Assembly: GCA_015501075.1 (NCBI GenBank)
Contig: JADNYJ010000311.1
Location: 1-38,059 of the forward strand
Reading direction: 5' to 3'
Source of the DNA: Gymnopilus junonius
Lineage: Eukaryota; Basidiomycota; Agaricomycetes; Agaricales; Galerinaceae
Length of the DNA stretch: 38,059 nucleotides
Numbering within the stretch: position 1 is the stretch's first letter; each line of letters begins with the position of its first letter. Positions 12,301-25,447 of the stretch are shown one piece after another. The notes under the pieces are model-generated. The model did not search any database, was not told the DNA's origin, and was given only the letters and a program-made list of their open reading frames with translations. Made by a program: the position numbers and the translations under genes.

Positions 12301-13134
12301 TGGAACTCGGCGTCTGGGATCCAAACGGGTAAGGAATCGCGTTGTGCCAACATCCGCTCATCAATATCCCTCCTCAGCGTGCCATCGAACCCGTCCGTCG
12401 GCGTGCCCAAAGTGCCGACCCACAGCTTCTTCTTCATCCTGTCGCCGACACTCTCCACGGCGTTCTTCAAGCCACCATTACAGTGTGGGTTGGGCTCCAT
12501 GTGCCATCGTACGTTGAAGGGAGAAGAGGAGGCATCGTCGACCGTTGGAGAGACAGGGCCGGCTTTGAATGTGGGTCGGCGCGAGGAGGAGCGGGATTGT
12601 TTGCGCCGGAGACGCGGGGTGGATTGGGTGTCGGGGTGGGTGAGTTGGTGTTTACGCGGGAGGGTTGGCGCGGAGTCCTGCGATTCAGGTTCGACGGCGA
12701 ACCGGATGAGCTTGGTGAATGGGTTTGCGATTTCGTTGGAGGGCGAGCGGGAGGTAGGGGTAGCCATTCGACTCTGTTGGGACTTAATATCACGACTAAA
12801 AAAAATAAATAGGATTATTTACCTTGTCCTTGAGGTCGTCTACGATACTCTTCAGAGGCCCGCTGGCACTGGACTGGCGATTATGGCTGCTCAACGCCGG
12901 CTTCAACGGCTTCTTCGCATTCGTGGCGACGCTCTCCACGAACCCGCCATGGCCGTCCGCACTGGCCGACACGGCAGCGGCCAAGCGCGTCGAGACAGCC
13001 GGGAGGGTCATGTCGGGGCTAGCGCCATTGGGCGGGAGGTGTTCGGGTGTAGGCGGGGCGGATTCGCCGAGGACGGCGGTGGTAGGGAGGAAGAGGGAGG
13101 CGATGATGACGCGGTGATTCCGGAACGAAGCCAT
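9381..13134 (-). CDS. Trehalose synthase complex regulatory subunit (TPS3/TSL1-like; GT20 plus HAD phosphatase-like domains)
   Basis: Eight exons: 12823-13134, 12273-12773, 11625-12205, 11469-11565, 11069-11416, 10361-10995, 10181-10301 and 9381-10118. They sum to 3333 nt (1110 residues) with all phases closing. Start: MASFRNHRVIIASLFLPT at 13134; an in-frame ATG upstream (13221) is less likely. Residues 1-195 are a low-complexity leader. A GT20 domain spans about 200-680 (KLWVGTLGTPTDGF, WVNDYHLLLLP, HVAFPSSE, HEFVECQ, PLILSEFTGS, INPWD). A phosphatase-like domain spans about 715-1110 (LILVDFEGTL, VWLLSGL, GIVAENGCFIKTR). Catalytic positions are lost: the donor-binding R..K motif reads GRDKLDEIQG, DxDxT reads DFEGT, and the GDDxxDE motif reads ISSDEKL. 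Such loss is known for yeast Tps3/Tsl1, which scaffold and regulate Tps1/Tps2 in the cytosol. The phosphatase part carries a Gly/Ser/Glu insert and a His-rich loop. Confidence 0.88.
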
Positions 13135-16100
13135 GTCCTGCTGCTTGGGAGGAAAAGGAGGCAAGGAAAAGAGAGATTTGAGGAAAAAGAGACGGTGAGC
13201 GGGCGGAGGATAGATATACAAGAAACGACGTCACAATCGATGACGCTCTCTGCACCTTTTGGGCTGTCTCCGGCTTATCGGCGTAATTCTCGTGTGTCCC
13301 CGGGTCCTCCATGGTTCTTGGGCTTTCCTCCTCTTTTCTCCTCTCAATCACGCCGGTCGCCGTCGCTTTTTATACATCTCCTACCCCAGTCGATTCCTCT
13401 TTATACCTCCAGTTCCCATTAAAATTCTTATTCGCTGAGTGTCTATCACCGCTCACCTTGTTTCATGAATTCGAACTCGAAGTAACGGATCTTCAACTTT
13501 GCAGGGTTTTCATTGAGTAGACTTTACGCTACGCAATAGCTTTTGATTTGACCAGGGAAGGAGAAAGAACCCCCACCTGCCACACATTTTTATGTTCAAA
13601 CTTCAGTCAACGCAATTCTCCGAGGCTTTGCCACGTCCTTTCCGGACACACGTTCTTCGAATCGATTCTGACTCGCTTTGTCCCGCTCTGGCAGTATCTA
13701 TGGTCTTCGAGCCTCAGTCTCATCAATACGACTATAACTGTCCTGCCTATATCAATCCATCGAATCCCTTAAAGCTCATATAACTCGGCGGCTCGCACAT
13801 AGTGAGAACATAGACCACAGAGCCTCGACCCCATCTTGACTCTTGACCAATCTGCATTCCAATTCCAAGTCATGCGATCCTCTTAGGCTGGTCATGCGCC
13901 CCCTCTTGGACTAATTGTCTCACTCTTTTTACCTCCTATGCGTTCGTGTACGAGTACGCTTGGAAGCGGCTGTAGGTGGCCTCGACATCATTCCCGCTGC
14001 CGGAACTAGCCAGCTTAGGAAGTAATTTGAACCCATCCAATCGTCGAAGTCGGAGGTCTTGTGGACTCTCTAGGCGTCCAAACACCCCCATTGCCAGAAA
14101 ATTCAAATCGCACACTCCCAATGGTCAGTATTCAGTGCTCTCCAGCTTAATTGCTACTACTCGTATACTAATAGATCGACTATTATACATACATAGCTCA
14201 TCCATCACAGATCGAACTTTAAGCTCAAGCTCTTCAATCGACCTTCACCACTCTATCAGACATCGACATCCATCGACATCCAACTTCCAAGAAGACCAAC
14301 GTTGCTTAATCTCCGATAAATCGACCTACGTATTACATAGTTATTAGTAAGTAAATCCCTTAATCTTAATCCTAACTTTCTCTCCTCTCATCGATCTCTC
14401 TGATCTCCCAATCCGCCCTCTATGCACGGAGCCCATAACCCTAAACGAGTCCGCCTATCCTCAAATCGATGATCGTACCCCATCCCGTCCGATCTCCCTC
14501 CCTAATCATCCCCGACCTCGCTACACTTCCACTTGCCTCGTTCGTACTCTTTAAGCAGGCCTAGCGGTGGCGTAGCCAAGTGCCTCAGAGCGCATTTGGT
14601 TGTACTGTAACTATAGAGCTGGATCGGGATCGGTACTTTAAGATGGACTGTGCAGTCGGTCATTGGATGATTCAGTTGTCTGGAAGTGTGCATGAAAAGA
14701 ATATTACATCTTTCAGAGGCTCTTGGGGTGAAACTCGGTTCATGGTTGCAGATTCATTGACTTGGCCTGATGATGCAAGATCAATCAATCATCTTCATCA
14801 CTGAGAGTTGGGATGCTGAATGCTGAATGGCGTTGGTTGGATATAGTCCCATTGAACGAGGACCTTCTTCTCTTCTCTGTGGTGTCGAGCTGACTGGCGT
14901 TCATCGCTTGTTCTTTACTCTTCCCTGTGAATCTGATCTCCCTTAACCCTACCGCCCACACCCCATTCATTTCCACCCTTCCGCCCGATCTGATTCAAAT
15001 CTTTATCATCCATCCCAATGCATCGCTCTCACATCCAACTACTCCTTTCATCCTCTTTCTTCTTTCTTCGCTGTTGTTCTTCCTTTCACTCATCTCTCTC
15101 ACTCACAACGCCAGAGCGATATAACATGTAACTGGCACAAGTTCGAGGCTCTTAGACACACAGATGGAATCTGGATGGACAAAAAATCTCTCAATATCCG
15201 AATCAGCACACTGGCTGCACTACACAACTTCCCAGCACCCGCCTGACACAGAGGCACCCACGGTATCCCGATCAATACATATAAATCCCAATGCAATTTC
15301 GATTGTGACCTCTTCTCGACGTTGGACGTCGAGGACGAATTTGGCACATTCGCACGCATTGTTTTTTTTTTAACGTAAGTCGATAGGGCTGGCGCGGGGC
15401 ATAGAAATCGTCAGCTCAAAGCTGAGCGTGGGCTGGATTGGAGATCCTTCTGCTCAAGGTAATTTCTTGGATAGTGTTTCTAGTTGTTCCATATTTTCAT
15501 TGGGTTGACGAGAGTGCGAGGAGTTGAATTGGGACATAGGAAGGCACCATTGACTTCATGGACTTGGATTCAGATGGAATGTTAGGTCAAAATCGATGGT
15601 TGATTGGGCTTCTTGTGTATCTGAATTGCACCCAGCTTCTTGAGCACCGGGCTGACACCCACTTTGTCCCAATGAAGACATACCCTGCGCAATGCCCGAC
15701 ATGGATTCTTGTCGACATCGCTCTCTTCACTCAAGTGATTGAAACGCAGCGTGACACGTCAGTGAGGAGTCCTATGCTGCATGCACAGTTTTTTTTTTTT
15801 TTCTTTTATGGAGCCAGAGTGGGTTCATTGTCGGAGCCCTGGGTTGAAATCTGATTCTTTAGCCTGTCCATCAGGTCTCCTCGGAGCTACTTAACACCTA
15901 ATTCATGACCTTCAGCGTTGAATTTGAATAAAAGAAGTAAGTACTAGTAGCCTTTGAATAGTGGCTGATGTCAAGCGATAGTAATTCATTCTGGGATGAA
16001 TGTCATCCAAGAATTTTCCATTCTATCAGAACTGTCGTTGATATTTAAATGTATGGTATATTGAATTCAGAGGCAAGGTTGACCATTAGAATTGGAGTGG

Positions 16101-16188
16101 AAAGTTGAATGAACAACAGATATTATGACAGGATTGTTGGTCATTTTCAAGAGATACTCTACTCTATAATATTGGGGATGTAGACATA
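13135..16188. other. Long gene-poor region upstream of the trehalose gene
   Basis: About 3 kb without a recognisable gene. The part next to 13134 is the 5' leader and promoter of the trehalose gene and is pyrimidine-rich on the plus strand. One CCCCT/AGGGG (stress-element-like) site lies near 13897, but a 5-mer of this kind is expected by chance. Frames such as 13976-14347, 14927-15124 and 15558-15854 on the plus strand have no motifs. Poly-T runs occur at about 15362 and 15790. Confidence 0.45.
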
Positions 16189-17048
16189 TCAATACCTCCA
16201 TCCAAACCACGACCACGTATAGTCTGATCCTTTGGTCCAGATTAGCTCCTCCTCTTCCACACTACCAATGACTACTTTTTGTAAAGAGGGATGCTGAATG
16301 GGAATAGCCTCAAAAATAAGATGAACCATGGAAACATTATAGGGCCTTCTGCAACTGTGTACAATGTGTTCAGTGGCTTGTCCCAATCTCAAGCCATGGG
16401 GTCGACCTTGACATCCAAAAACAATCCCAATATCTCCTAAATAGAGTTCCTCAATTAGGACTAGAAGGTCAACCCTGATGACAGCCATATAACACAAGAT
16501 ATCCTGTTGAAACATATATTCAGCAAAAACAGAACAAAATGTGATGAAGGCAGGTACAGTACCAAGTAATCAGCATCAGACAATGGTGCCTCACCCACAA
16601 AAATTTTTGGCCACTGAGATGGGTTGACACTAAGAAAAAAATATCTGACCTTCTGCGGCCTTCGGCCACAATTTCGGTGGACCAGTAACCAACTTGTCCC
16701 AGTATTATCAGAGGTCCTGGGAGATGTCATAAAAGACATGGCAAGTGAGCAGTAGCTTTGCATGATCATTACTATCCAAGAGCAGGAAGCACTCCCTCCC
16801 CTGATAAGAGAAGTTGTCAAGAAAGACTGCCACCGTGTTGCCTTCCAATGCTCATCAAGTGTGTCGCGTTCGTGCCCACTAAAAGACTTCATTAGGATAT
16901 TCCAGAAGAAAATGGCACATAGCAAAAAATAAATAGTAGTAATACAATGAAGATACGCATGGAATCGAGATTGGCTATATGCAGATGTAAGTTCACTCAA
17001 GAATACGAATGGCTGCACGAAATACAGAAGATGAAAGGAAGAAATCAC
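16189..17048 (-). CDS. Unidentified spliced reading frame (hypothetical, possibly degraded)
   Basis: Two minus-strand frames can be joined by a short GT..CAG intron. An upstream frame (17048 down to about 16557) ends in VGEAPLSDADYL. A GTACTG donor and a TTTCAACAG acceptor then lead in the same phase into DILCYMAVIRVDLLVLIEEL, ending ..WFGWRY at 16189. The downstream exon has a protein-like composition (hydrophobic/acidic alternation, GCQGRPHGLRLG). The upstream part is hydrophobic and less convincing, and the start is not defined; the frame begins inside the last codon of the MYND gene. I do not recognise a family. It may be a decayed gene or an alternative 3' extension of the neighbouring locus. 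Confidence 0.25.
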
Positions 17049-18542
17049 TAAAGGTCAGGCATTGCGTCCATCATATCACTTGAAAACATTGCCGCAAATG
17101 GAGAATCGTGGGGGGCAGGTTTGCCAATCGAAAAAGCACGCATCGCGGCCTTGTTATTCTTGTGAGCGATGCATTCTGTACTTAGATAAGAGGCATGGTC
17201 TCTCCGTACATGGAAAAGATACACACCAGGTTTGTGTCTAGCCCAATCGTCTTTCTGACATGCAGCACTACAGTAAGATACCTAGAATCCCTCATTAGGC
17301 CGTGATTCGGAATAAAAAGACTGGATATATACCAAGTGACAGGCTGAACATCGCTTGTACTCTGCCACACGGACTTCTCTGACCCCGCAGGTAGGGCGAC
17401 TACAAACTTTGAGGACAGCAGCCTTAACATCCGGGTTGTCGTTGGCCCAGTTCCAGACGATGGGCTCCATCCAGAGGTCATGAGTAAGGAATAAGTAATC
17501 TTGAGCGTCCTCAGGACCATTCGATGTCCGAGGGTTGTTGTTAAAGCCACCTATGGTTCAGCTAAGAATATCTTATGATGCATGAAGCGAAAACTTACTT
17601 GGTTTCTTGACGTTCCCTAAGACCTTTAACAGGACATTCGGATTGTTCTTTGCTGCCATCTTCAAGTATTGGCGCGCTTGCTCGCAATCACCCCAGTGTT
17701 TGAAGGAGGCAATTGCAGCCGAATAAAGAATTGCAGCAGGAGTATATTCATAATTCTTTTCTTTCCTAACTGCCATGGTATTCCTATGAGGTGCCTTGAA
17801 AGCGGTCCCACCTCGTAGGGGAGGTGCACCTTGCCCGTTCGCGTCATCTGTCAACCATTGTTGGCAGAAATAGAGCGCATCCGCATAGCGTTTGCAAACA
17901 AGTAAATGAGATCCGACACTGAAGCGTTGTCCCATGTTATCCCCCGGACAAAGTCGCATCATTTCCACGATCGTCTCACTGAGAAGGTGGAATGAGATAC
18001 TGAAGGCAACCAAAATACAGGGAAGTTGTACCATGACTTGTCGTATTTTTCAGTATCCCAGTACAGCTTAACCATGGCTTGAAGAACACGCATGTATGGG
18101 CGTGTTTGGAGTATCATCCAAAAATGCCCGACCGTCTTGCCGTCGTCGTCAAAGCAATCATCACCCAGCTCTCTTCGCAATATAGCACGGCCTAAAAGTT
18201 CAAGACTTAAGAATAAATTTGCAAATCGTAGTTTAACTTTACCTTTCCGTTCAGCCACCTCAATGGTTTCGACAGCAGTGGGCAAATCAGGTGCAATAAA
18301 AGCCACCTGAATCATTGCGTCAAGGTTATCTGGGTCTTGATCCAGAGCTTTCAGAAGATAAGGGGCCGCGTCATTGGGTCGTCTCTTGCGGAGATAATCC
18401 TCAGCTATCTCAAGACTGGTGGATTCCTCGAGCTAAGTGCCAGTCTGCAGTCAAAGGAAACAACGCACTTCCGTCGAGATTGTTCTTTGACCATTCCGCC
18501 TCCCAATCCAAAGTGGGCCTCCATCCCATGGTTTCGGTTCAT
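17048..18542 (-). CDS. MYND-type zinc-finger protein with helical (TPR-like) N-terminal region
   Basis: Seven exons: 18469-18542, 18243-18415, 18038-18191, 17599-17999, 17333-17550, 17227-17281 and 17048-17175. They total 1203 nt (400 residues) and every junction keeps phase. Start MNRNHG at 18542, chosen because only this frame splices into the conserved second exon (LEIAEDYLRKRRPNDAAPYL). Residues about 25-300 are helical and look like repeat units of an agaricomycete-specific family. The MYND finger at about 310-365 is complete: CSRPTC, then KRCSACHLVSYCSAACQ, then DWARHKPEC. This is a C2..C2..C3C..HxxxC pattern that binds two zinc ions and usually mediates protein-protein contacts. The tail ends ..MMDAMPDL. 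The introns inside the finger (17282-17332, 17176-17226) are typical of the family. The gene appears intact. Its cellular role is unknown; MYND proteins are often transcriptional or chromatin cofactors. Confidence 0.88.
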
Positions 18543-20125
18543 GTCGGCTGGTGCTGATCGATAAATGTGCGCGAGGAGGTTTGAAAATATGCAGTAGTCT
18601 GTGTCGTGGCCAAGTTGCGATCGAAATGATAGTGACGGAGTCGGACGAAAATATTCACGTTGCTATTTTGTGAATGACTGTATCAGGTGATCATCTCTCG
18701 CGACGCGACACCACTATCACACGGGCCTGAATTCAGCGGAGAGTCGCAGGAGACTCCGAGTCCTGTCTAATGATAAGTATTCAACACGCAAATCGAGTTA
18801 GTTCAGAACCTTGAGTCAACGCTAAAGATACGTTTTCTGAAACACATTTAATGTAGGAACAGGCAATACTCTACATAATTGTCATTTTTACCTTTTTACT
18901 AAGAGGGATAAAGTAGATTTCGCCGGGCCAAGGCTAAAGACGCCCTCCTGAACCTCTCGTATTAATTATTTACGTGGCGAGAATCGCATTCCTAAACGAG
19001 AACCTAACACCCTTACAACTGACCAACCAGGGCCCCTGAAGTTCACAACAAGGATTCGGACTCATCTAACTCCACTTAACTTCTCCAACTTACAAGGCAC
19101 ATACTTATGTTCTTGGGTGTATCTTATAAAGGAGGAACTCCTTTTTCTCACCTACAAACTTGTACCGAGAGTCACGGTCGGTGGATACATAAGACAAGGA
19201 TACCGATATAACTTGAGATTTATAAATACCGTAGAAATACACTTCCCCGGCATTGGCCATGCACCATTGCACACATGCTTGCATACTCCCCAGCGGTCTG
19301 TCAATGAGCTGTACTACTAAACTGGATAGTTAACTGCCTTTGTCTCTATCAAAAATATTCAGGACCTTGTAGTTGCCGAAATAACCGACCCCAGCCCCAG
19401 AGCCTCTCAGAAGTTACTAACTCTGGAATAGCGCAGACTTGGCGAAGACCGCATTGTGGTACCCATTGCTTTCTCCCCATATTTCCTTTTGCGAGAAAAG
19501 TCCATTAGTTCATGGAAAGCTAGAATACAATATTAATGCTATGACTGTTTGCGACTACGTATTGATTACCATTCCCTTTTTTTATTAGGGCTTTTCCGGC
19601 CACTAGTACAATAGTAGCTGTAGTTCAAACAGCTTGTAGCTATCTTGGTGCTTCTGGGAATCCCTTGGCAATGACCTGTTTCCGTCCACTTGCAGCTTTC
19701 ACGCCTCGTTCTCGGTGGGTAACTCGGCAAATGAATATGATGGGAGTTTTTCTTCGATACTTCGCAACATTTCAGACACATCGACGTGCTCCCGTTCGAA
19801 AGAGAGCTGGATGCATGCACTCCCAAAGAGTCACGGCAGTGTCGCTGTAATGTCGACACCAGTGATAGCTCACGATTGTTGTGATGAACACTAAATAATA
19901 ATAATGAGAACCAATAGAATGATTTCCAAATGTCACTAAGTTGATTCACCATTTGTAACATCGGAACAAGTCGATTGGTGATGAGGCGGTATTATAAAGA
20001 TATACAGTAATGTAATGTCGAGATGCCTACTGGACAGAAAAAAATAGCAACGGGTATGCGTACATTAGAGAGACGTGACTAAACGAGTCGTCAGGCAGTC
20101 AATCGAAATATGCGATTAGGAAAGA
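18543..20125. other. Intergenic, no gene recognised
   Basis: The left end is the promoter side of the MYND gene. The longest frame, 19566-19961 on the minus strand (131 codons), has no motif and no coherent splice context. Nothing else stands out. Confidence 0.5.
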
Positions 20126-21350
20126 TCATGAACTATCCCTGCTCGTGTTTGTCGCTGTGCTCGTGGACATACTGCTCTGCTGACCACTGGGTGAATCAAA
20201 GCCTGGCAATTCCTGCTGATTTTCATTTGCACCGGCTCTTTGCGGGGGCAGTCTTATAACTCCAGGCAAATCTGGTGCAGCATTCCTACCATACTCTGAA
20301 TTTGCGGGTACCGGAGAATGTCTCTGAGTTTCGTTACCGAGTAGCCGAGATTGTAGTTCCAATTCGACATATTTCGGAGGTCCGCCGTATAACTCATACG
20401 CAGGAAGAGCATCTTTGTCGCCGAGCCCTTGGTCGTGATCCAGTTCGACAGTTCGGTCAGCGAGTCGACGCCCTCTATCATCGATGTCACCAGCTGTTGT
20501 GCGCCTGGCACTGTGCCCGAGATGTACAGGGGGGAATCCCGTCAAGAATGGATCAGGGTAAGGGGGATATGGCCGTCTGTCGTTGTTCGTGACGGGTGGT
20601 AAACCTGTAGTTCGCGGATAACTACGGGAGCGGAGGAGGGATGGGTTTTCACGGCCATTTTCTGCTTGAAAAAAGGTCCGGAGAGGTTGATGCGTCCGCT
20701 TCAATTTCACGACTCTGGGCATGTCAGACTGATTAGTAAAAACAAAAATTTATATGCTATGGCTTGACCACTCGCCTTCGGAAAACTGTGCAGCCCACGA
20801 TAAGCAGAGCTACCGATAGAAACAAATATTCCAATACCGACTGATATGCACAAGCGTTACGCATTGAGATTAACAAGAGAAGATCGTCAAGTAAACTGTG
20901 GACATACCTTCGCCAGACCTCCGGTTTGGTTCGAAGACTGAGGTGCATGAAATGTGCTTGGATCAGGGAAAAAAGGACTAGTATTCGCTGCTGTGGAGCT
21001 CGTCGTGGCCTGAGGTGCTCGGATTCTCAGGTCCATCTCTGCTGCCCTCGGGTCCTTGATGTCGTACCGATGGCAATGATCATGCGGGCATAGATCAGCG
21101 ATTTCGTTACAGAAGGACCTGAATGAGTACCTCGATGTTATTATTCCGGGTGTTTGATGGCGGAATGCAAGAGAATGAGCAACTTTGCTGGTAGCAGTGA
21201 AGGAGACTCCATTCCAGCCGCAGCCGACGCCGGTGGGTGCAGGAGCAAGTGATGTACTTTGTTTGCGCATAATTGGCAAATTCCTCTGACAGCGCACATG
21301 ATCCGAAAAATGTCGGACACGTTTCGTCGTCGTTCAGGACAGCGAACAAA
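20126..21350 (-). CDS. Single-pass membrane protein with Cys-containing ectodomain and Pro/Tyr-rich cytosolic tail (5' end unresolved)
   Basis: Exons seen with confidence: 20126-20728, 20772-20840 and an upstream exon ending at 20908. That exon probably begins at 21187, after an exon ending at 21258. The 23-residue exon 20772-20840 encodes the membrane segment (YLFLSVALLIVGCTVF) followed by RRR, which predicts a cytosolic C-terminus. The 200-residue tail contains LPAYELYGGPPKYVELE, a Pro/Tyr motif common in basidiomycete membrane proteins and reminiscent of WW-domain or arrestin-adaptor ligands. It also holds Ser/Thr-rich low complexity. The outer part has paired cysteines (CPTFFGSCAL and FCNEIADLCPHDHC). 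No signal peptide or start codon could be placed, so the first exon or exons are missing from this model. Function unknown; a surface sensor is only a guess. Confidence 0.6.
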
Positions 21351-22280
21351 CCACAAAGCCTTGGGATGCGTCCAAGTCAAATCCTTCTGAAATCAGGACG
21401 GTCTGCTTGGAAAGGTGATCTCTGTTCTTGTAAATACGCACATCATCCCTTACTTTCTTCCCTCCAGGCCCATACTTCATTCCTTTCCAAAACCTGCGAG
21501 ATGCTCTCACCAACCACGAGCCTGTAAAGACTCAGGCGCGTTCTTGCACCATCTTGCCAAATTTTGTCGGGTAAGCTCTAGAGTCTTTGTTCTTGTTGAG
21601 GTGACCTGAGAATGCCTCAGTGTTCGATTTCTCGTACACAACGGAAGGGACTACACCCCCGGTGCTGGTCACGCAGGATATGGTGGGGCATAAAGCTAGG
21701 AGAGTTTTCTATTACGAAGAAGAGGTTTACTTTTAGGTGCGTCATCTTTTAATTCTTCGTTTTGAGCTGTACTGACAGCTCATAAATAGAGCTACAAAGA
21801 AGGTATAGACAATTTAATGATCAGCACCTTTTGTAGAGCAATGTTCCTCCGAAGGACCTATCTCAAGCATTGGCCCTTCTTAAGCTCACTAAGTCATTTC
21901 TGTTACCAGCTTTCTTCGCTCCTGAAACCCGTAACTGGCATCAAACAACATTGTCGAATTAGTCGCCTCTTTCAGACTTCACCGCCGACCTTTTCTCCAG
22001 GGCCATCATATTCTAGGCTATGATTCCACTGCGCCAAGCCGCAGCGCAGAGTGGAATTATCCAATCGTAAGGATAGAGCCTCGCCAATTATTCTCACATA
22101 CGAGGTTCTAGCTGCGCAGCGCTGGCCCACTATCATGGTAACTACGGGCCCGCAGCCTTATAAGATGGCTCCATCGCTTTTTCAAAATCTTGATTCTCTC
22201 CTGTTGCTCGTGTCCTCCGTTTTGTAGCGCTGTCGAACGTCTCGGCTTGTCTTTTTGTTCCAGTTAGCTTTCAGTCGAGT
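21351..22280. other. Intergenic/promoter region with a hairpin
   Basis: Lies between the divergent membrane-protein gene and the small plus-strand gene. It may contain the unassigned first exon of the former (21400-21600). An imperfect inverted repeat at 22023-22057 (ATTCCACT..GCGC / GCGC..AGTGGAAT) and a perfect 10-bp palindrome near 22112 (GCTGCGCAGC) are present. A TTATAAGA element near 22158 could be a TATA box for the gene starting at 22281. Confidence 0.35.
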
Positions 22281-22596
22281 ATGTCGAATGTCTATGCTAC
22301 GTTTGTCCACATTCGTCGCTCTTGTAGACAGGTCCTCATGGCAACGTCTAGAGTTCCTTATGACTTGGACGCTTCATCATTCTCAAACGGGTCTTCTTTG
22401 CTTAATTTTGCGGTTCCCAGTTTATGGAAATGTAGTAACCCAAGAAATGTAAGTGCTCGACCCAACATCCTGCTTTGACTACATGGCTGATAATTCTTAG
22501 CAGTTTGACTTCTTTCTAGAGGACATCAGACAATATTTCGCTTATCTTGTCTTTTTTGCTTCCAGAAGGTATCCTCTCTTGCCGGTTGTCGCGTAG
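22281..22596 (+). CDS. Small hypothetical protein, two exons
   Basis: Proposed exons 22281-22448 and 22501-22596 (87 residues). The intron is well formed: GTAAGT donor, CTGAT branch-like sequence and TTCTTAG acceptor, phase 0. The ATG sits in a favourable context about 120 bp downstream of a TATA-like element. The product begins MSNVYATFVHIRRSCRQVL and ends in a hydrophobic segment (QYFAYLVFFASRRYP). A second possible intron (GTATCC..CAAG after 22568) would give a longer product. No family was recognised, and a chance frame with a good-looking intron cannot be excluded. Confidence 0.3.
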
Positions 22597-23617
22597 ACCG
22601 GTTTATCTCTACAAGAAACGATTTTCAATCCTTTCGGACCTCCCACACGTCACTTTTAACGCGATTAACCAATGCGAGCCCGCCATTTGTCAAGTGTCAA
22701 ATTTTTCTAAATGCTATATTCCTTTTGTTCGCAAGTGCTGTATAATTGGGTCACATCATTCCTCGTTCTCTTTGTGCAAAGATGCTTTCTCAGCCTTTTA
22801 CAATCGGATGACTGAGCGATATCACACATTCGATGCCTCTACTTTGACAAATTCTGCTTGGCATTGTCAAAAACGCCCATGGTCATCTAAAAGTTGTGAC
22901 AAAAGGAGTATGACATACCCTGGTTCATGCGAAGTTGTGACGGGCACTATTGAACCCGAATTCCGAGTCGGGGACCGAGTCGACGACTCGTCATGTCAGC
23001 GCGTGCCTGCCATCAAATGTCGACCTAACACCTAACATAGGCGGGAATATCCTTGATATGGTGAGGTCAGTGTTTGTTTGCTTCCTCTCCTTTTGAGTGA
23101 CGCTTACTCTCATACAGCTTATTATTATCTGAACGCTTTTTATTGCAAATTCCACGCGACTTCCTTTCGGAACACCGATTGCCGTGTGGCAAAGCCTTTA
23201 CCGGACCCCTCAAATGCGCCTGGCTTATCGAATTCCTGCAAAAGACGACTCAACTTGAAGTAGGCGACCTCGACGATGTTGGTCTTTAAGATCCTCAAGT
23301 TGTGCCCCTCGTCCATACCTTCGGATATTCTCCATGGATAAAACCGCTATCTTGGAGGCCGTTTTGGATCTTTCCCGCTGCCGTGGTAAGTTGTGATTTA
23401 CCGGAATAGGCGTCGTCCTCTCAATATCTCACACCCATGAATTTGTGTGTCTTTCAAATCCTTGGAGACTTTGATTCACACCATCTCACGATTCATACGT
23501 TCCAATCCGTCGGTGCCTATCTTTGGCTTTCCCCAATCCTTGGAAAAGCTTTGCAATACTGATGGTTGGTTTTCAACCTCAAGTATACCGGGACTGTTTT
23601 TGGGCGTTGAAATTTTG
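22597..23617. other. Intergenic, upstream of the manganese peroxidase gene
   Basis: Holds scattered short open stretches with protein-like composition but no connected gene. One example is a frame around 23163-23289 containing a GPLKCAWLIEFLQKTT-like segment. This may be the remains of an older gene. CCAAT pentamers occur near 23503 and 23531. No metal-response (TGCRCNC) element was found by eye. Confidence 0.35.
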
Positions 23618-23625
23618 TATATAAA
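23618..23625 (+). promoter_or_regulatory. TATA box of the manganese peroxidase gene
   Basis: TATATAAA lies 85-92 bp upstream of the peroxidase ATG, the usual spacing in class II peroxidase genes. No competing TATA element was seen nearer the start. Confidence 0.65.
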
Positions 23626-23709
23626 CGAGCTTGCTTCGTCTGCAGACCTTCAGGATACTCAGGTACTCCCTTTCAAAAGACGCCTCATCAGCTCTGCAGT
23701 CCAAGTCCA

Positions 23710-25447
<1,738 letters not shown>

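Noticed and set aside
12379..13422. 347-codon plus-strand open frame
   Set aside because: It lies antisense to exons 1-2 of the trehalose subunit gene, whose motifs and splice phases are clear. The frame is an Arg/Gly-rich shadow.
14520..14650. Possible tRNA-like sequence
   Set aside because: No A-box/B-box pair or cloverleaf could be drawn; no tRNA was found anywhere in the window.
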